Assembly: GCF_026015625.1 (NCBI RefSeq)
Contig: NZ_JAPDVG010000001.1
Location: forward strand, 2,559,001 to 2,623,000
Reading direction: 5' to 3'
Origin: Segatella copri
GTDB taxonomy: Bacteria; Bacteroidota; Bacteroidia; Bacteroidales; Bacteroidaceae
Length of the DNA stretch: 64,000 nucleotides
Position 1 is the first letter of the stretch. Every line of letters begins with the position of its first letter. The position numbers and the translations under genes were made by a program. The notes under the pieces were generated by a model. That model did not search any database. It had not been told where the DNA came from and was given only the letters and a program-made list of their open reading frames with translations. Below are positions 20,801 to 27,563 of the stretch, one piece after another.

Positions 20801-22136
20801 GCATAATAGCCTTCAATGGTTTCTGCTTGTAGACATCAGGATATTGCAGTTCCGGTTTCGGCTGGTATTTCGCCTTCTTGAAACCGGCTGGCACATCATA
20901 TTCAGGGAAGAGAATCTGTGGCTGGCTCCAATTGTATCCGTCCTCAGAAACCTGCATCAGGGTTCTCGATGGGGGTACATGCTCCTCGGCAGGATCGCTC
21001 AGGAAATGCATGTAGAACTTGCCGTTCCAATACGCCATCATCGGCTGATGGTTATAGGTCCAGCCTCCACCATTTGCCTGGGAAGGATGCTCGCGGTTGG
21101 CACGGAGCGTCTGGATATTGTGAACTCCTACCACTGGCGACAAAGCTCCATCATGACGCGACGGATCTGCCATCGTGGTTCCGGTATAGTGGATGCGGTC
21201 CTGTTCCAGCATGGCCTTCACGATGCGTTCCGGAGCACGGAAGATGGTGCCGTGCTTGTGGTTCTTCGGCACACTCACCTGCTGGCTCACATCGGTGAAA
21301 TGAACGAAATCCTTGGTAAAATGAGCGCCGAAATCGAAGAGGCGGTAACGGTCGTAATAAATGAGATAACCATTGCCCAGCGGACTGTTCTTAGGCAGTT
21401 TGACGGTGGTTGGTCCTTCCATGAAATTGCCGGTGAATGGTTCTGAAGCCTTGCTCCACGGTCCCATCGGGTTCTTGGCAAAAGCCACCTTGATATTGCG
21501 GGCATTGCGGGTATTATCCTTCAATACCATCACATAATCGTTCTTACCACGCTTCAGCAGAGTGGCATCTATGCAACTGAATCCCGGATCTATCAGGAGC
21601 TTACCCTTGGTCCATGTCTTGAAATCCTTGGTTACGGAATAGTAGAGACGGTGATTGTTCTTCTCGTCTTCGATGCCCAGGGCGAAGTGCTGGCTAGGCA
21701 CACACGATGCCCATACCACCATTGCCTGCTGGCGGTCTTCATCCCAGAAGAACTCCGGTGCCCATACATTCACGGTAGTAGGATCGTCCATCACCTCGAT
21801 GAATTTCGGTTCGCTCCAATGCATCAGGTCGCGACTTTCTGCATAACCGAAGCCACGGTCGCCCCGCCAGCTGCTGGTCCATACCAGATGGAACACACCG
21901 TCAGGGGTACGGATGATGGAAGGGTCGCGCATTACTTTCTGCTTGCCTACCTTAGGAGCCAGGAAGGTGCCCGGAATACTGTCCCAATGGACGGCATCCC
22001 TACTATAGATGAACCGCAAGCCGTCGGTTGCAGGCTCGTGGAAAGAGGTTGATACATAAAAATCCTGTGCCTGGACTGCAAAGCCCAAGGACAGCAACCA
22101 TAAGATGATGAACAGTTTATTCTTTATCTTTATCAT
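17808..22136 (-). CDS. GH143-GH142 fusion (DHA hydrolase plus beta-L-arabinofuranosidase, RG-II chain D)
   Basis: Exported 1442-aa two-enzyme protein; signal peptide at 1-23. Residues of about 24-640 form a beta-propeller-type module (FYVSTSFHEPATDGLRF, MRDPSIIRTPDG, WAPEFFWDEDR), as in GH143. A beta-sandwich linker follows, and from about 930 an (alpha/alpha)6 barrel (FDCSQRNFEEMYYFRWWTLRK, GNGLYWQYDVRDAMEE, SINSYMYGNAMG, GKCEWDGAIWPFATAQTL), as in GH142. This is the architecture of BT1020, in which GH142 removes L-Araf and GH143 the DHA sugar of chain D. It is the first gene of the operon, 34 bp after a shared promoter element. Functions are assigned by family and context; no residue-level check was possible. 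Confidence 0.9.
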   Translation of the reverse strand: MIKIKNKLFIILWLLSLGFAVQAQDFYVSTSFHEPATDGLRFIYSRDAVHWDSIPGTFLAPKVGKQKVMRDPSIIRTPDGVFHLVWTSSWRGDRGFGYAESRDLMHWSEPKFIEVMDDPTTVNVWAPEFFWDEDRQQAMVVWASCVPSQHFALGIEDEKNNHRLYYSVTKDFKTWTKGKLLIDPGFSCIDATLLKRGKNDYVMVLKDNTRNARNIKVAFAKNPMGPWSKASEPFTGNFMEGPTTVKLPKNSPLGNGYLIYYDRYRLFDFGAHFTKDFVHFTDVSQQVSVPKNHKHGTIFRAPERIVKAMLEQDRIHYTGTTMADPSRHDGALSPVVGVHNIQTLRANREHPSQANGGGWTYNHQPMMAYWNGKFYMHFLSDPAEEHVPPSRTLMQVSEDGYNWSQPQILFPEYDVPAGFKKAKYQPKPELQYPDVYKQKPLKAIMHQRVGWYVSKGGILLATGNYGVALDRKDDPNDGNGIGRVVREVKKDGSLGPIYFIYYNHGFNEKNTAYPNYKKASKAVRAACEEILANPRYRMQWVEEADRGDKLIPLNNGYKAYCDYTLPDGRIVSLWKHALTSLSLDGGNTYTTTNRALGFVNSNAKIWGQRLTDGSYATVYNPSEYRWPLGISLSGDGLEYKTLNLICGEVPPMRYGGNYKSRGPQYVRGIQEGNGIPKDSDMWVSYSMNKEDIWVAHVPVPVKTVATAHADDDFAQYQKLGDLKTWNIYSPLMAPVSLRQEWLELKDEDPFDYACVERKIPSSSYLKASFDVQAAQTRNGSLQIEFLDEKGIACTRIELNKEGMIRVKNGARYGNVMPYQADQTYRFEATLDTQHRQLNLTVSILDAEGKTLQSKSTRRIFFAPVHQIERIRFRTGDLRTFPTIDTPADWFGTLEHAGDTDTTALYRIAHVKTESLGADAGSAVLKTADYKHYVDDFNAMEPEVLHTSAIPNAQAWDWMKQNVPLFDCSQRNFEEMYYFRWWTLRKHIENTPVGYAMTEFLVPRSYADKYNLIASGVGHHIHESRWIRDGKYLDGILNTWYHGNGGKPMAKINFYSSWMPASIWERYLVDGNQKEFKSLVNDLDKEYQLWDNHRWGNGLYWQYDVRDAMEETISGGRREKNARPSINSYMYGNAMGIAQMAKIIGYQDLARKYEAKADTLKHLVETQLWDADQQFFEVYKPNAGEAKEVVKKRSYQPSGDAAVSAKVREAIGFLPWYFNLPADEAKFAEAWKQAADSKGFSAPYGQTTAERRHPQFRSHGVGKCEWDGAIWPFATAQTLTAMANFINNYQVKPSALAASAKGSLDMDSLYFNEMEKYVQSQSMRGKPYIGEYLDETTGYWLKGDQERSRYYNHSTFCDLIITGIVGLRPRADQTIEVRPIIPAGKWQYFCLDKVRYHGHDLTILYDQDGSRYHVGKGLQVWVDGKLAGQRDTLGKLVVKDAFK

Positions 22137-22169
22137 TGTTCTAGAGTTTGTTTCTAATGATTATATAGA

Positions 22170-22198
22170 ATAAAGACGCAAGACGCTCCGTTTTGTAA
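22170..22198 (-). promoter_or_regulatory. ECF-like promoter element upstream of GH143/142
   Basis: Minus strand: TTACAAA (22192-22198), 13 bp, CGTCTTTAT (22170-22178). It matches the GH138 element in both boxes and spacing. An extra GCGTC lies inside the spacer. Confidence 0.6.
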
Positions 22199-22226
22199 CG
22201 TCACTATTTAAAAATAAGTTAAACAT

Positions 22227-22258
22227 TTTGGCTGTTTTGTCTGAATGTTGTACTTTTG
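22227..22258 (+). promoter_or_regulatory. Housekeeping promoter of recG
   Basis: TTTG (22227-22230), 20 bp, TACTTTTG (22251-22258). It fits the Bacteroidota sigma-ABfr consensus. The ATG follows 6 bp after the -7 box, leaving nearly no leader. Confidence 0.75.
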
Positions 22259-22264
22259 CATAAT

Positions 22265-24361
22265 ATGAATAGTATTCTAGACCAAGATATCATGTTCCTG
22301 CCAGGGGTAGGACCCAAGAAGAAAGAGATACTGAGCAAGGAGCTCGGCATCAACTCTTATAGTGACCTGCTGGAATACTATCCATATAAATATGTAGACC
22401 GCTCCAAGGTTTTCCACATCAGCGAACTCAATGCCGACATGCCCTTTGTACAACTCAAAGGCAAGATACTCAGCTACGATGAGATTGATACCGGCAAGCG
22501 CAACAAGCTGCTGGTAGCCCATTTCTCAGACGGCTACGGTGTGGCTGACCTCATCTGGTATCGCGGTGCCCAATACATCATGAAGACCTATAAGGTGGGA
22601 ACCGAATATCTCGTTTTCGGAAAGCCAACCGTCTTCAACGGCAGATTCCAGTTTACCCATCCCGATATGGACGATGCCACCAATCTCCAGATTTCAGAGA
22701 TGGGCATGCAGCCCTACTACTCGCTTACCGAGAACCTGAGAAAACGCGGCTACACCTCACGTTCCATAGAGAAGATAACCAAGCAGTTGGTCACCATCCT
22801 TCCTCCTCTTCCCGAAACGCTGCCAAACCATATCGTAGACCGTCTGCATCTGGTTTCGCGCGATGCAGCCATCCGCATGATTCATTATCCGCATTCCCAT
22901 CAGGAGATGCAGAAAGCACAGGTACGCCTTAAATTTGAGGAACTCTTCTATGTGCAGCTTAATATAATAAGGCATGCCACCGACCAGCGCCGCAAGTTCA
23001 GGGGCTATGTCTTCAACCGCATCGCCGACATCTTCAACGGGTTCTATGCCCATCATCTGCCTTTTGAACTGACAGGAGCACAGAAACGGGTGATGCATGA
23101 AATCAGAGCCGATATGTGCAGCGGCAGACAGATGAACCGTCTTCTGCAGGGTGATGTAGGTTCGGGCAAGACGCTCGTGGCTCTCATGACCATGCTCATT
23201 GCGCTGGATAACGGTTATCAGGCATGTATGATGGCACCTACCGAAATTCTTGCCGAGCAGCATCTGCAAACCATCTGCGACTTCCTGCAGGGAATGGATA
23301 TCCGGGTAGAACTGCTCACTGGCATCGTAAAGGGAAAGAAGAGAGAAAAGATTCTTGCCGACCTGGCTACGGGCGAAATCCAGATTCTGGTGGGCACCCA
23401 TGCCATCCTCGAAGACCCGGTAGTTTTCAGAAGATTAGGCGTAGCCGTTATCGATGAGCAGCATCGCTTCGGTGTAGCGCAGAGAGCCAAGCTGTGGAAC
23501 AAGAGCGAGAATCCGCCTCATATCCTCGTGATGACCGCCACTCCTATCCCCCGCACCCTCGCCATGACCATTTATGGTGACCTGGACGTGAGCGTGATTG
23601 ATGAACTGCCACCGGGCAGAAAACCGATACAGACGCTACATAAGTTTGATACCCAACTCACCAGTCTCTATCAGAGCATCCGCCGCCAGATTAATCTCGG
23701 CAGACAGGTATATATCGTCTTTCCGCTGATCAAGGAAAGCGAGAAGAGCGACCTGAAGAACCTGGAAGAAGGTTACGAAACGCTGAAACAGGCATTCCCG
23801 GAATTCAAATTGAGTAAGATACACGGAAAGATGAAATCTGCCGAGAAGGAGGTAGAGATGGAGCAGTTTGTAAAGGGCAAAACACAGATTCTCGTTGCCA
23901 CCACCGTGATAGAAGTTGGTGTAAATGTGCCCAATGCTTCTGTCATGGTTATCCTGGATGCACAGCGCTTCGGTCTCTCCCAGTTGCACCAGCTGCGAGG
24001 CCGTGTAGGAAGAGGCTGCGACCAGAGCTACTGCATTCTGGTAACCAACTATAAACTTTCAGAAGAAACCCGCAAACGTATTGATATCATGTGCGATACG
24101 AACGACGGTTTCCGTATCGCCGAGGCCGACTTGAAACTCCGTGGTCCCGGCGACCTGGAGGGAACGCAGCAGAGCGGCATGGCTTTCGACCTGAAGATAG
24201 CGAATATTGCCAGAGATGGTCAGCTGGTACAACTGGCACGCACAGAAGCACAGGAAATCATCGACAACGATCCCGAATGCAATGCTCCTCACAACGCCCT
24301 GCTCTGGAACCGCCTCAGGGAATTGAAGAAAACCCATATCAACTGGGCAGCCATCAGCTAA
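22265..24361 (+). CDS. recG: ATP-dependent DNA helicase RecG
   Basis: Cytoplasmic branch-migrating helicase that remodels stalled forks and Holliday junctions. It is about 698 aa, normal for the family. The N-terminal wedge/OB domain begins FLPGVGPKKKEIL; helicase motifs include GDVGSGKTLVAL (Walker A), VIDEQHRFGV (DExH), MTATPIPRTLA and the C-terminal QLRGRVGRG. The frame is open from a TTG at 22256, but that codon lies within the -7 promoter box, so the ATG at 22265 is the sensible start and the message is nearly leaderless. It is divergent from the RG-II operon and probably unrelated to it. A small unknown gene follows after 124 bp. Confidence 0.97.
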   Translation: MNSILDQDIMFLPGVGPKKKEILSKELGINSYSDLLEYYPYKYVDRSKVFHISELNADMPFVQLKGKILSYDEIDTGKRNKLLVAHFSDGYGVADLIWYRGAQYIMKTYKVGTEYLVFGKPTVFNGRFQFTHPDMDDATNLQISEMGMQPYYSLTENLRKRGYTSRSIEKITKQLVTILPPLPETLPNHIVDRLHLVSRDAAIRMIHYPHSHQEMQKAQVRLKFEELFYVQLNIIRHATDQRRKFRGYVFNRIADIFNGFYAHHLPFELTGAQKRVMHEIRADMCSGRQMNRLLQGDVGSGKTLVALMTMLIALDNGYQACMMAPTEILAEQHLQTICDFLQGMDIRVELLTGIVKGKKREKILADLATGEIQILVGTHAILEDPVVFRRLGVAVIDEQHRFGVAQRAKLWNKSENPPHILVMTATPIPRTLAMTIYGDLDVSVIDELPPGRKPIQTLHKFDTQLTSLYQSIRRQINLGRQVYIVFPLIKESEKSDLKNLEEGYETLKQAFPEFKLSKIHGKMKSAEKEVEMEQFVKGKTQILVATTVIEVGVNVPNASVMVILDAQRFGLSQLHQLRGRVGRGCDQSYCILVTNYKLSEETRKRIDIMCDTNDGFRIAEADLKLRGPGDLEGTQQSGMAFDLKIANIARDGQLVQLARTEAQEIIDNDPECNAPHNALLWNRLRELKKTHINWAAIS

Positions 24362-24435
24362 AGCAGCAAGCAAGAGCAGTTCCTGCTATCAGAAAGCAAG
24401 GCTAAAAGGTGGCTTCAGCTATCAAGCAGCCTCAT

Positions 24436-24466
24436 CCCCGTTCCAGGCGATTCCATCGCCTGTCCC
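24436..24466. repeat. GC-rich intergenic palindrome, copy 1
   Basis: CCCCGTTCC, then AGGCGATTCCATCGCCT, then GTCCC. The central GGCGAT/ATCGCC arms form a hairpin. Related copies lie at 32991, 37353, 58417 and 58507 (inverted), always between genes. Confidence 0.75.
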
Positions 24467-24485
24467 AAAAGTAAAAAGTATAATT

Positions 24486-24806
24486 ATGGATAAAAGAAGA
24501 AAGCCGGCTATCAGGGAGCCGCGACCAGAAATAACCCTAGAAGAAATGAGAGCCATTCTCGAAAACATTACGGAAATAGAAAGTGCAACAGGCATCAGAT
24601 ATGTCAAACTGCATGTCACGGCAAAGATGATTATCGGTATCAGAGAGTCATCGGGTAAGGAATTTACCATCAATCTCAACGACCTCTACCGCGCTTATCA
24701 GGAATGCCTCCGATTCACCAGTCCGGAGGTAAAAAAGTATATTTTCATGGGGCATTCTCCTGCCGTGGCTCTGTTGAGAATGCGACAAAAGCATGAAACG
24801 TACTAA
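24486..24806 (+). CDS. Small protein of unknown function (106 aa)
   Basis: I do not recognise this protein. It is 106 aa, soluble and rich in charged residues, with no signal peptide or membrane segment. It starts MDKRRKPAIREPRPE and has two likely helical stretches, LEEMRAILENITEIESATG and LNDLYRAYQECLRF. It follows recG on the same strand and is followed by a good terminator, which supports it being real. An ORF of 85 aa on the opposite strand is most likely a shadow. It could be a family limited to Prevotella and its relatives. Confidence 0.6.
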   Translation: MDKRRKPAIREPRPEITLEEMRAILENITEIESATGIRYVKLHVTAKMIIGIRESSGKEFTINLNDLYRAYQECLRFTSPEVKKYIFMGHSPAVALLRMRQKHETY

Positions 24807-24850
24807 AAGTCAACTCCTTGCATCTCATTTTCCTAATGTAAGTTAAAAAA

Positions 24851-24882
24851 AAGGCTAGGGCGTTAAATATCGCCCTTTTGGC
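24851..24882 (+). terminator. Terminator after the small unknown gene
   Basis: Core stem AGGGCG/CGCCCT with outer AAG and CTT pairs and an 8-nt loop, followed by TTTTGGC and T-rich sequence. It ends the recG-small gene unit. Confidence 0.65.
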
Positions 24883-24891
24883 TTTAACAAC

Positions 24892-24923
24892 TTTGGTTTT
24901 TTGAAGTTTTTTTGTTATATTTG
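24892..24923 (+). promoter_or_regulatory. Promoter of the M23 peptidase gene
   Basis: TTTG (24892-24895), 20 bp, TATATTTG (24916-24923): a full match to the Bacteroidota consensus. It predicts a 5' leader of about 115 nt. Confidence 0.75.
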
Positions 24924-24938
24924 CAACGTCTATATAAC

Positions 24939-24977
24939 AAAACCGCTACATGAAGGCATTTGCCTTAGTGGTTTTTA
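24939..24977 (+). promoter_or_regulatory. Structured 5' leader hairpin (possible attenuator)
   Basis: Nested arms: AAACC with CTA outside, pairing with TAGTGGTTT, and AAGGC/GCCTT inside, followed by GTTTTTAC. It lies between the promoter and the M23 peptidase start and has the shape of an intrinsic terminator. Regulation is an inference. Confidence 0.45.
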
Positions 24978-25041
24978 CAGAATTTCTTGTATGATTCTGC
25001 GCTGTTGACACGAACCTAAAAAAGAAAATAGAAAAAGTAGT

Positions 25042-25992
25042 ATGAGTTTTAAAAAGAGTATAAAGAAAATTTCGGTCGTTGCATTGTTGGCGCTAACAGC
25101 TTCTCCCGTTTGCGGACAAGACCTGTTGGCAAGACAGGCACCTGTAGACCACAGAATGAAATCGCTCGACACACTCACTGTGTCGCATTATCGAATGATT
25201 GAAGACAGAGAGAACCCTGCAGCCGAGCTGTATGAGGATTTCTCTAACAAGTACGCTCACAGGGCTACAACCTTGCCTGAGCACTTCCGTATCGATCTCC
25301 GTCATTTCTGCATGCCAACTTCTAGTCGCGTTGTCACAAGTAACTTCGGTTACCGTGCTAGCTTTGGCCGCCAACATAAAGGTATGGACATCAAGGTTTA
25401 TATTGGCGACTCAATCCGCTCAGCCTTTTCAGGCAGAGTTCGCATCGTAAGATATGAAGGTGGTGGTTACGGTAAGTACATCGTGATTCGTCACAACAAT
25501 GGTTTGGAGACCATCTATGGTCACCTCTCTAAGCAGCTCGTTACTGAGGGCGAAGAGGTAAGAGCCGGCGATGTGATTGGCTTGGGTGGTAATACGGGTA
25601 GAAGTACCGGTTCGCATCTCCACTTTGAGACCCGTCTCTGTGGTGTGGCTCTGAACCCGGCACTCTTCTTCGACTTCCGCAACCAGGACGTTACAGGCGA
25701 CTTCTACAGCTTTAACCGTAATACCTACGAAAGCGAATCAGCTGATGCCAATGCTGCCCGCGGCAAGGTTGGCAACGGTGGTTACACCAGAGAGCAGGTT
25801 AACGGCGGCGAAGTGGGAAGATACTACGAACTGCCTGCTGGCCACGAGAAGCTCTACCACAAGGTGAAGCCAGGCGAAACGCTTAGTTCTATCGCTGAAA
25901 AGCGTGGCGTATCTGTAGAGCAGATCTGCAGACTCAACGGCTACCGCAAAGACAAGAAGGTTAGTGTAGGACAGATTATCAGATACGTATAA
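25042..25992 (+). CDS. M23-family murein endopeptidase with C-terminal LysM
   Basis: Exported peptidoglycan peptidase of 316 aa. Signal peptide at about 1-25 (SPVCGQ). A LytM/M23 domain spans about 95-225, with zinc motifs HKGMD (HxxxD) and GSHLHFET (HxH) both intact, so it should be active. A glycine-rich linker follows, then one LysM domain (about 270-316, YHKVKPGETLSSIAEKRGVS). It probably cuts cross-links during growth or division. It stands alone between its own promoter and a strong terminator, and has an unusually long, structured leader. Confidence 0.93.
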   Translation: MSFKKSIKKISVVALLALTASPVCGQDLLARQAPVDHRMKSLDTLTVSHYRMIEDRENPAAELYEDFSNKYAHRATTLPEHFRIDLRHFCMPTSSRVVTSNFGYRASFGRQHKGMDIKVYIGDSIRSAFSGRVRIVRYEGGGYGKYIVIRHNNGLETIYGHLSKQLVTEGEEVRAGDVIGLGGNTGRSTGSHLHFETRLCGVALNPALFFDFRNQDVTGDFYSFNRNTYESESADANAARGKVGNGGYTREQVNGGEVGRYYELPAGHEKLYHKVKPGETLSSIAEKRGVSVEQICRLNGYRKDKKVSVGQIIRYV

Positions 25993-26004
25993 AAGAATAA
26001 ACTC

Positions 26005-26050
26005 AAAAAAAGAGGGTGTGTCATAAATTAATGACACACCCTCTTTTTTT
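26005..26050. terminator. Strong bidirectional terminator
   Basis: AAAAAAAGAGGGTGTGTCAT and its complement form a stem of about 20 bp with a short AT-rich loop. It lies between two convergent genes (M23 peptidase and rseP) and should stop transcription from both sides. Part of the sequence recurs at 40785-40804. Confidence 0.9.
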
Positions 26051-26078
26051 TGACCTTTATTTTCGCGATTCTCCGGCA

Positions 26079-27461
26079 TTACAAGATGCCGAAGAGTCGC
26101 AATACATCGTTCAGGTTGGCAACGACAAGCAGAAGAATCAGTATGCCGAAACCAATATACTCAGCACGCTCCATGAACTTATCGCCCGGTTTGCGACCTG
26201 TGATAATCTCATAGAGAAGGAAGAACACATGTCCACCATCAAGAGCAGGGATAGGAAGAATGTTCATGAAGGCAAGAATGATGCTCAGGAACGCTGTCAT
26301 AAGCCAGAATGCATGCCAATCCCATACAGATGGGAAGAGACTGCCCAGCGCACCGAAACCACCCAGACTCTTGGCACCTTCCTTAGAGAAGACATACTTC
26401 ATATCGCCCACATAACCGGCCAAGACATTCCAGCCATATTTGATGCCGGCAGGGAAACTCTCGAAGAAGCCATAGTTGACATGAGTAATCTTATAATCGA
26501 GCATGACAGGATGATTGTAGAAACCAAACTTCACACCCTCTTCGGTAGACTTCAGGAGAACACTTGACTTGACGGTATCGCCAGAAGCCTTGAGATAAGT
26601 AACCTGAGCTGTAAGTGCTCTGGCACTGTCTTGCGGCGTCTCTGCCGAAGCAAGCACATCCTCTACTCTGCCCAATTCTATCTGAAATTCGTTGAAAGAG
26701 ACTACCTTTTTATTATTAATAGCAAGAATCTTATCACCCTTTGTCAAACCGAGTTTGCTGGCAGGCGAATCCTTCATCACACTATCAATCTGCAGCGGTA
26801 CATACACATCTACGAAGCGAGGACTGCTCTTAATCATATCGAGCATGTTGAGATCACCAGGCAGATTAAGCGTCATCGGTTTGCCCTGACGGATGATATT
26901 GACCTGCTTAGCCTCAGAGAGATTACGATACAGATCGCCATCAAAGGTCTTGAACTCACCCAGATCGGTGCTTACCAGAATATCCTTGTCCTGGAAGCCC
27001 AATGCCTTTGCCTCGGTATTGAACTTCATACCATAACTCATATCGCGGGTAGCCACATAATTGTCGCCCCAATGGAACAGAATCATGGAATAGATGAAGA
27101 GAGCCAGCACGAAGTTGACCAGCACGCCACCTATCATGATGAGCAGGCGCTGCCATGCCGGTTTGCTGCGAAACTCGTATGGCTGTTCCGGCTGTTTCAT
27201 CTGTTCGGTATCGAAACTTTCATCTATCATACCCGAAATCTTACAATATCCTCCGAGCGGCAACCATCCCAAACCATAGGTAGTATCCGAATTCTTTGGC
27301 TTGAACTCGAAGAGATGGAACCAAGGGTCGAAGAACAGATAGAACTTCTCCACTCTTACACCAAAGAGTTTGGAGAAGAAGAAGTGTCCGCCCTCATGGA
27401 GCAACACTAAGATGGAAAGCGACAGCATCAGTTGCAACGCTTTGATCAAAAATACTTCCAT
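26079..27461 (-). CDS. rseP: Site-2 protease RseP
   Basis: Inner-membrane zinc metalloprotease that cuts substrates within the membrane, for example anti-sigma factors. It has 460 aa. The zinc motif HEGGH is at residues 22-26 in the first membrane helix, and the second metal motif appears near the C-terminus as NILPIPALDGGH. One or two PDZ-like domains lie in the middle (about 200-300, PASKLGLTKGDKILAINNK). It is the last of a minus-strand run (dxr 102 bp upstream), an order seen in many Bacteroidetes. If the shared RG-II promoter element is read by an ECF sigma, this protease is a candidate, though general, player in its release. Confidence 0.95.
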   Translation of the reverse strand: MEVFLIKALQLMLSLSILVLLHEGGHFFFSKLFGVRVEKFYLFFDPWFHLFEFKPKNSDTTYGLGWLPLGGYCKISGMIDESFDTEQMKQPEQPYEFRSKPAWQRLLIMIGGVLVNFVLALFIYSMILFHWGDNYVATRDMSYGMKFNTEAKALGFQDKDILVSTDLGEFKTFDGDLYRNLSEAKQVNIIRQGKPMTLNLPGDLNMLDMIKSSPRFVDVYVPLQIDSVMKDSPASKLGLTKGDKILAINNKKVVSFNEFQIELGRVEDVLASAETPQDSARALTAQVTYLKASGDTVKSSVLLKSTEEGVKFGFYNHPVMLDYKITHVNYGFFESFPAGIKYGWNVLAGYVGDMKYVFSKEGAKSLGGFGALGSLFPSVWDWHAFWLMTAFLSIILAFMNILPIPALDGGHVFFLLYEIITGRKPGDKFMERAEYIGFGILILLLVVANLNDVLRLFGIL

Positions 27462-27470
27462 TTATTTACT

Positions 27471-27562
27471 TTGAACTTTGAACTTGGAACTTTGAACTTT
27501 ATGATTAGCCCTATATCCTACGTTCATTTTAACTATTAACTATAAACTATTAACTATAAACT
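27471..27562. repeat. Simple direct repeats between dxr and rseP
   Basis: Near-identical 7-9-bp units of the TTTGAACTT type (four, 27471-27500) are followed by units of the AACTATTAACTATAA type (27529-27562). AT-rich, non-coding. A similar AACTATTAACTATAAA string occurs near 58598-58620. Confidence 0.6.
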
Positions 27563-27563
27563 A

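Noticed and set aside
15303..21446. Plus-strand ORFs of 275-439 aa opposite GH78 and GH143/142
   Set aside because: No recognisable domains; composition is the complement of the real genes.
26016..27410. Plus-strand ORFs (183 and 259 aa) opposite rseP
   Set aside because: The first starts inside the bidirectional terminator; neither resembles a protein family.
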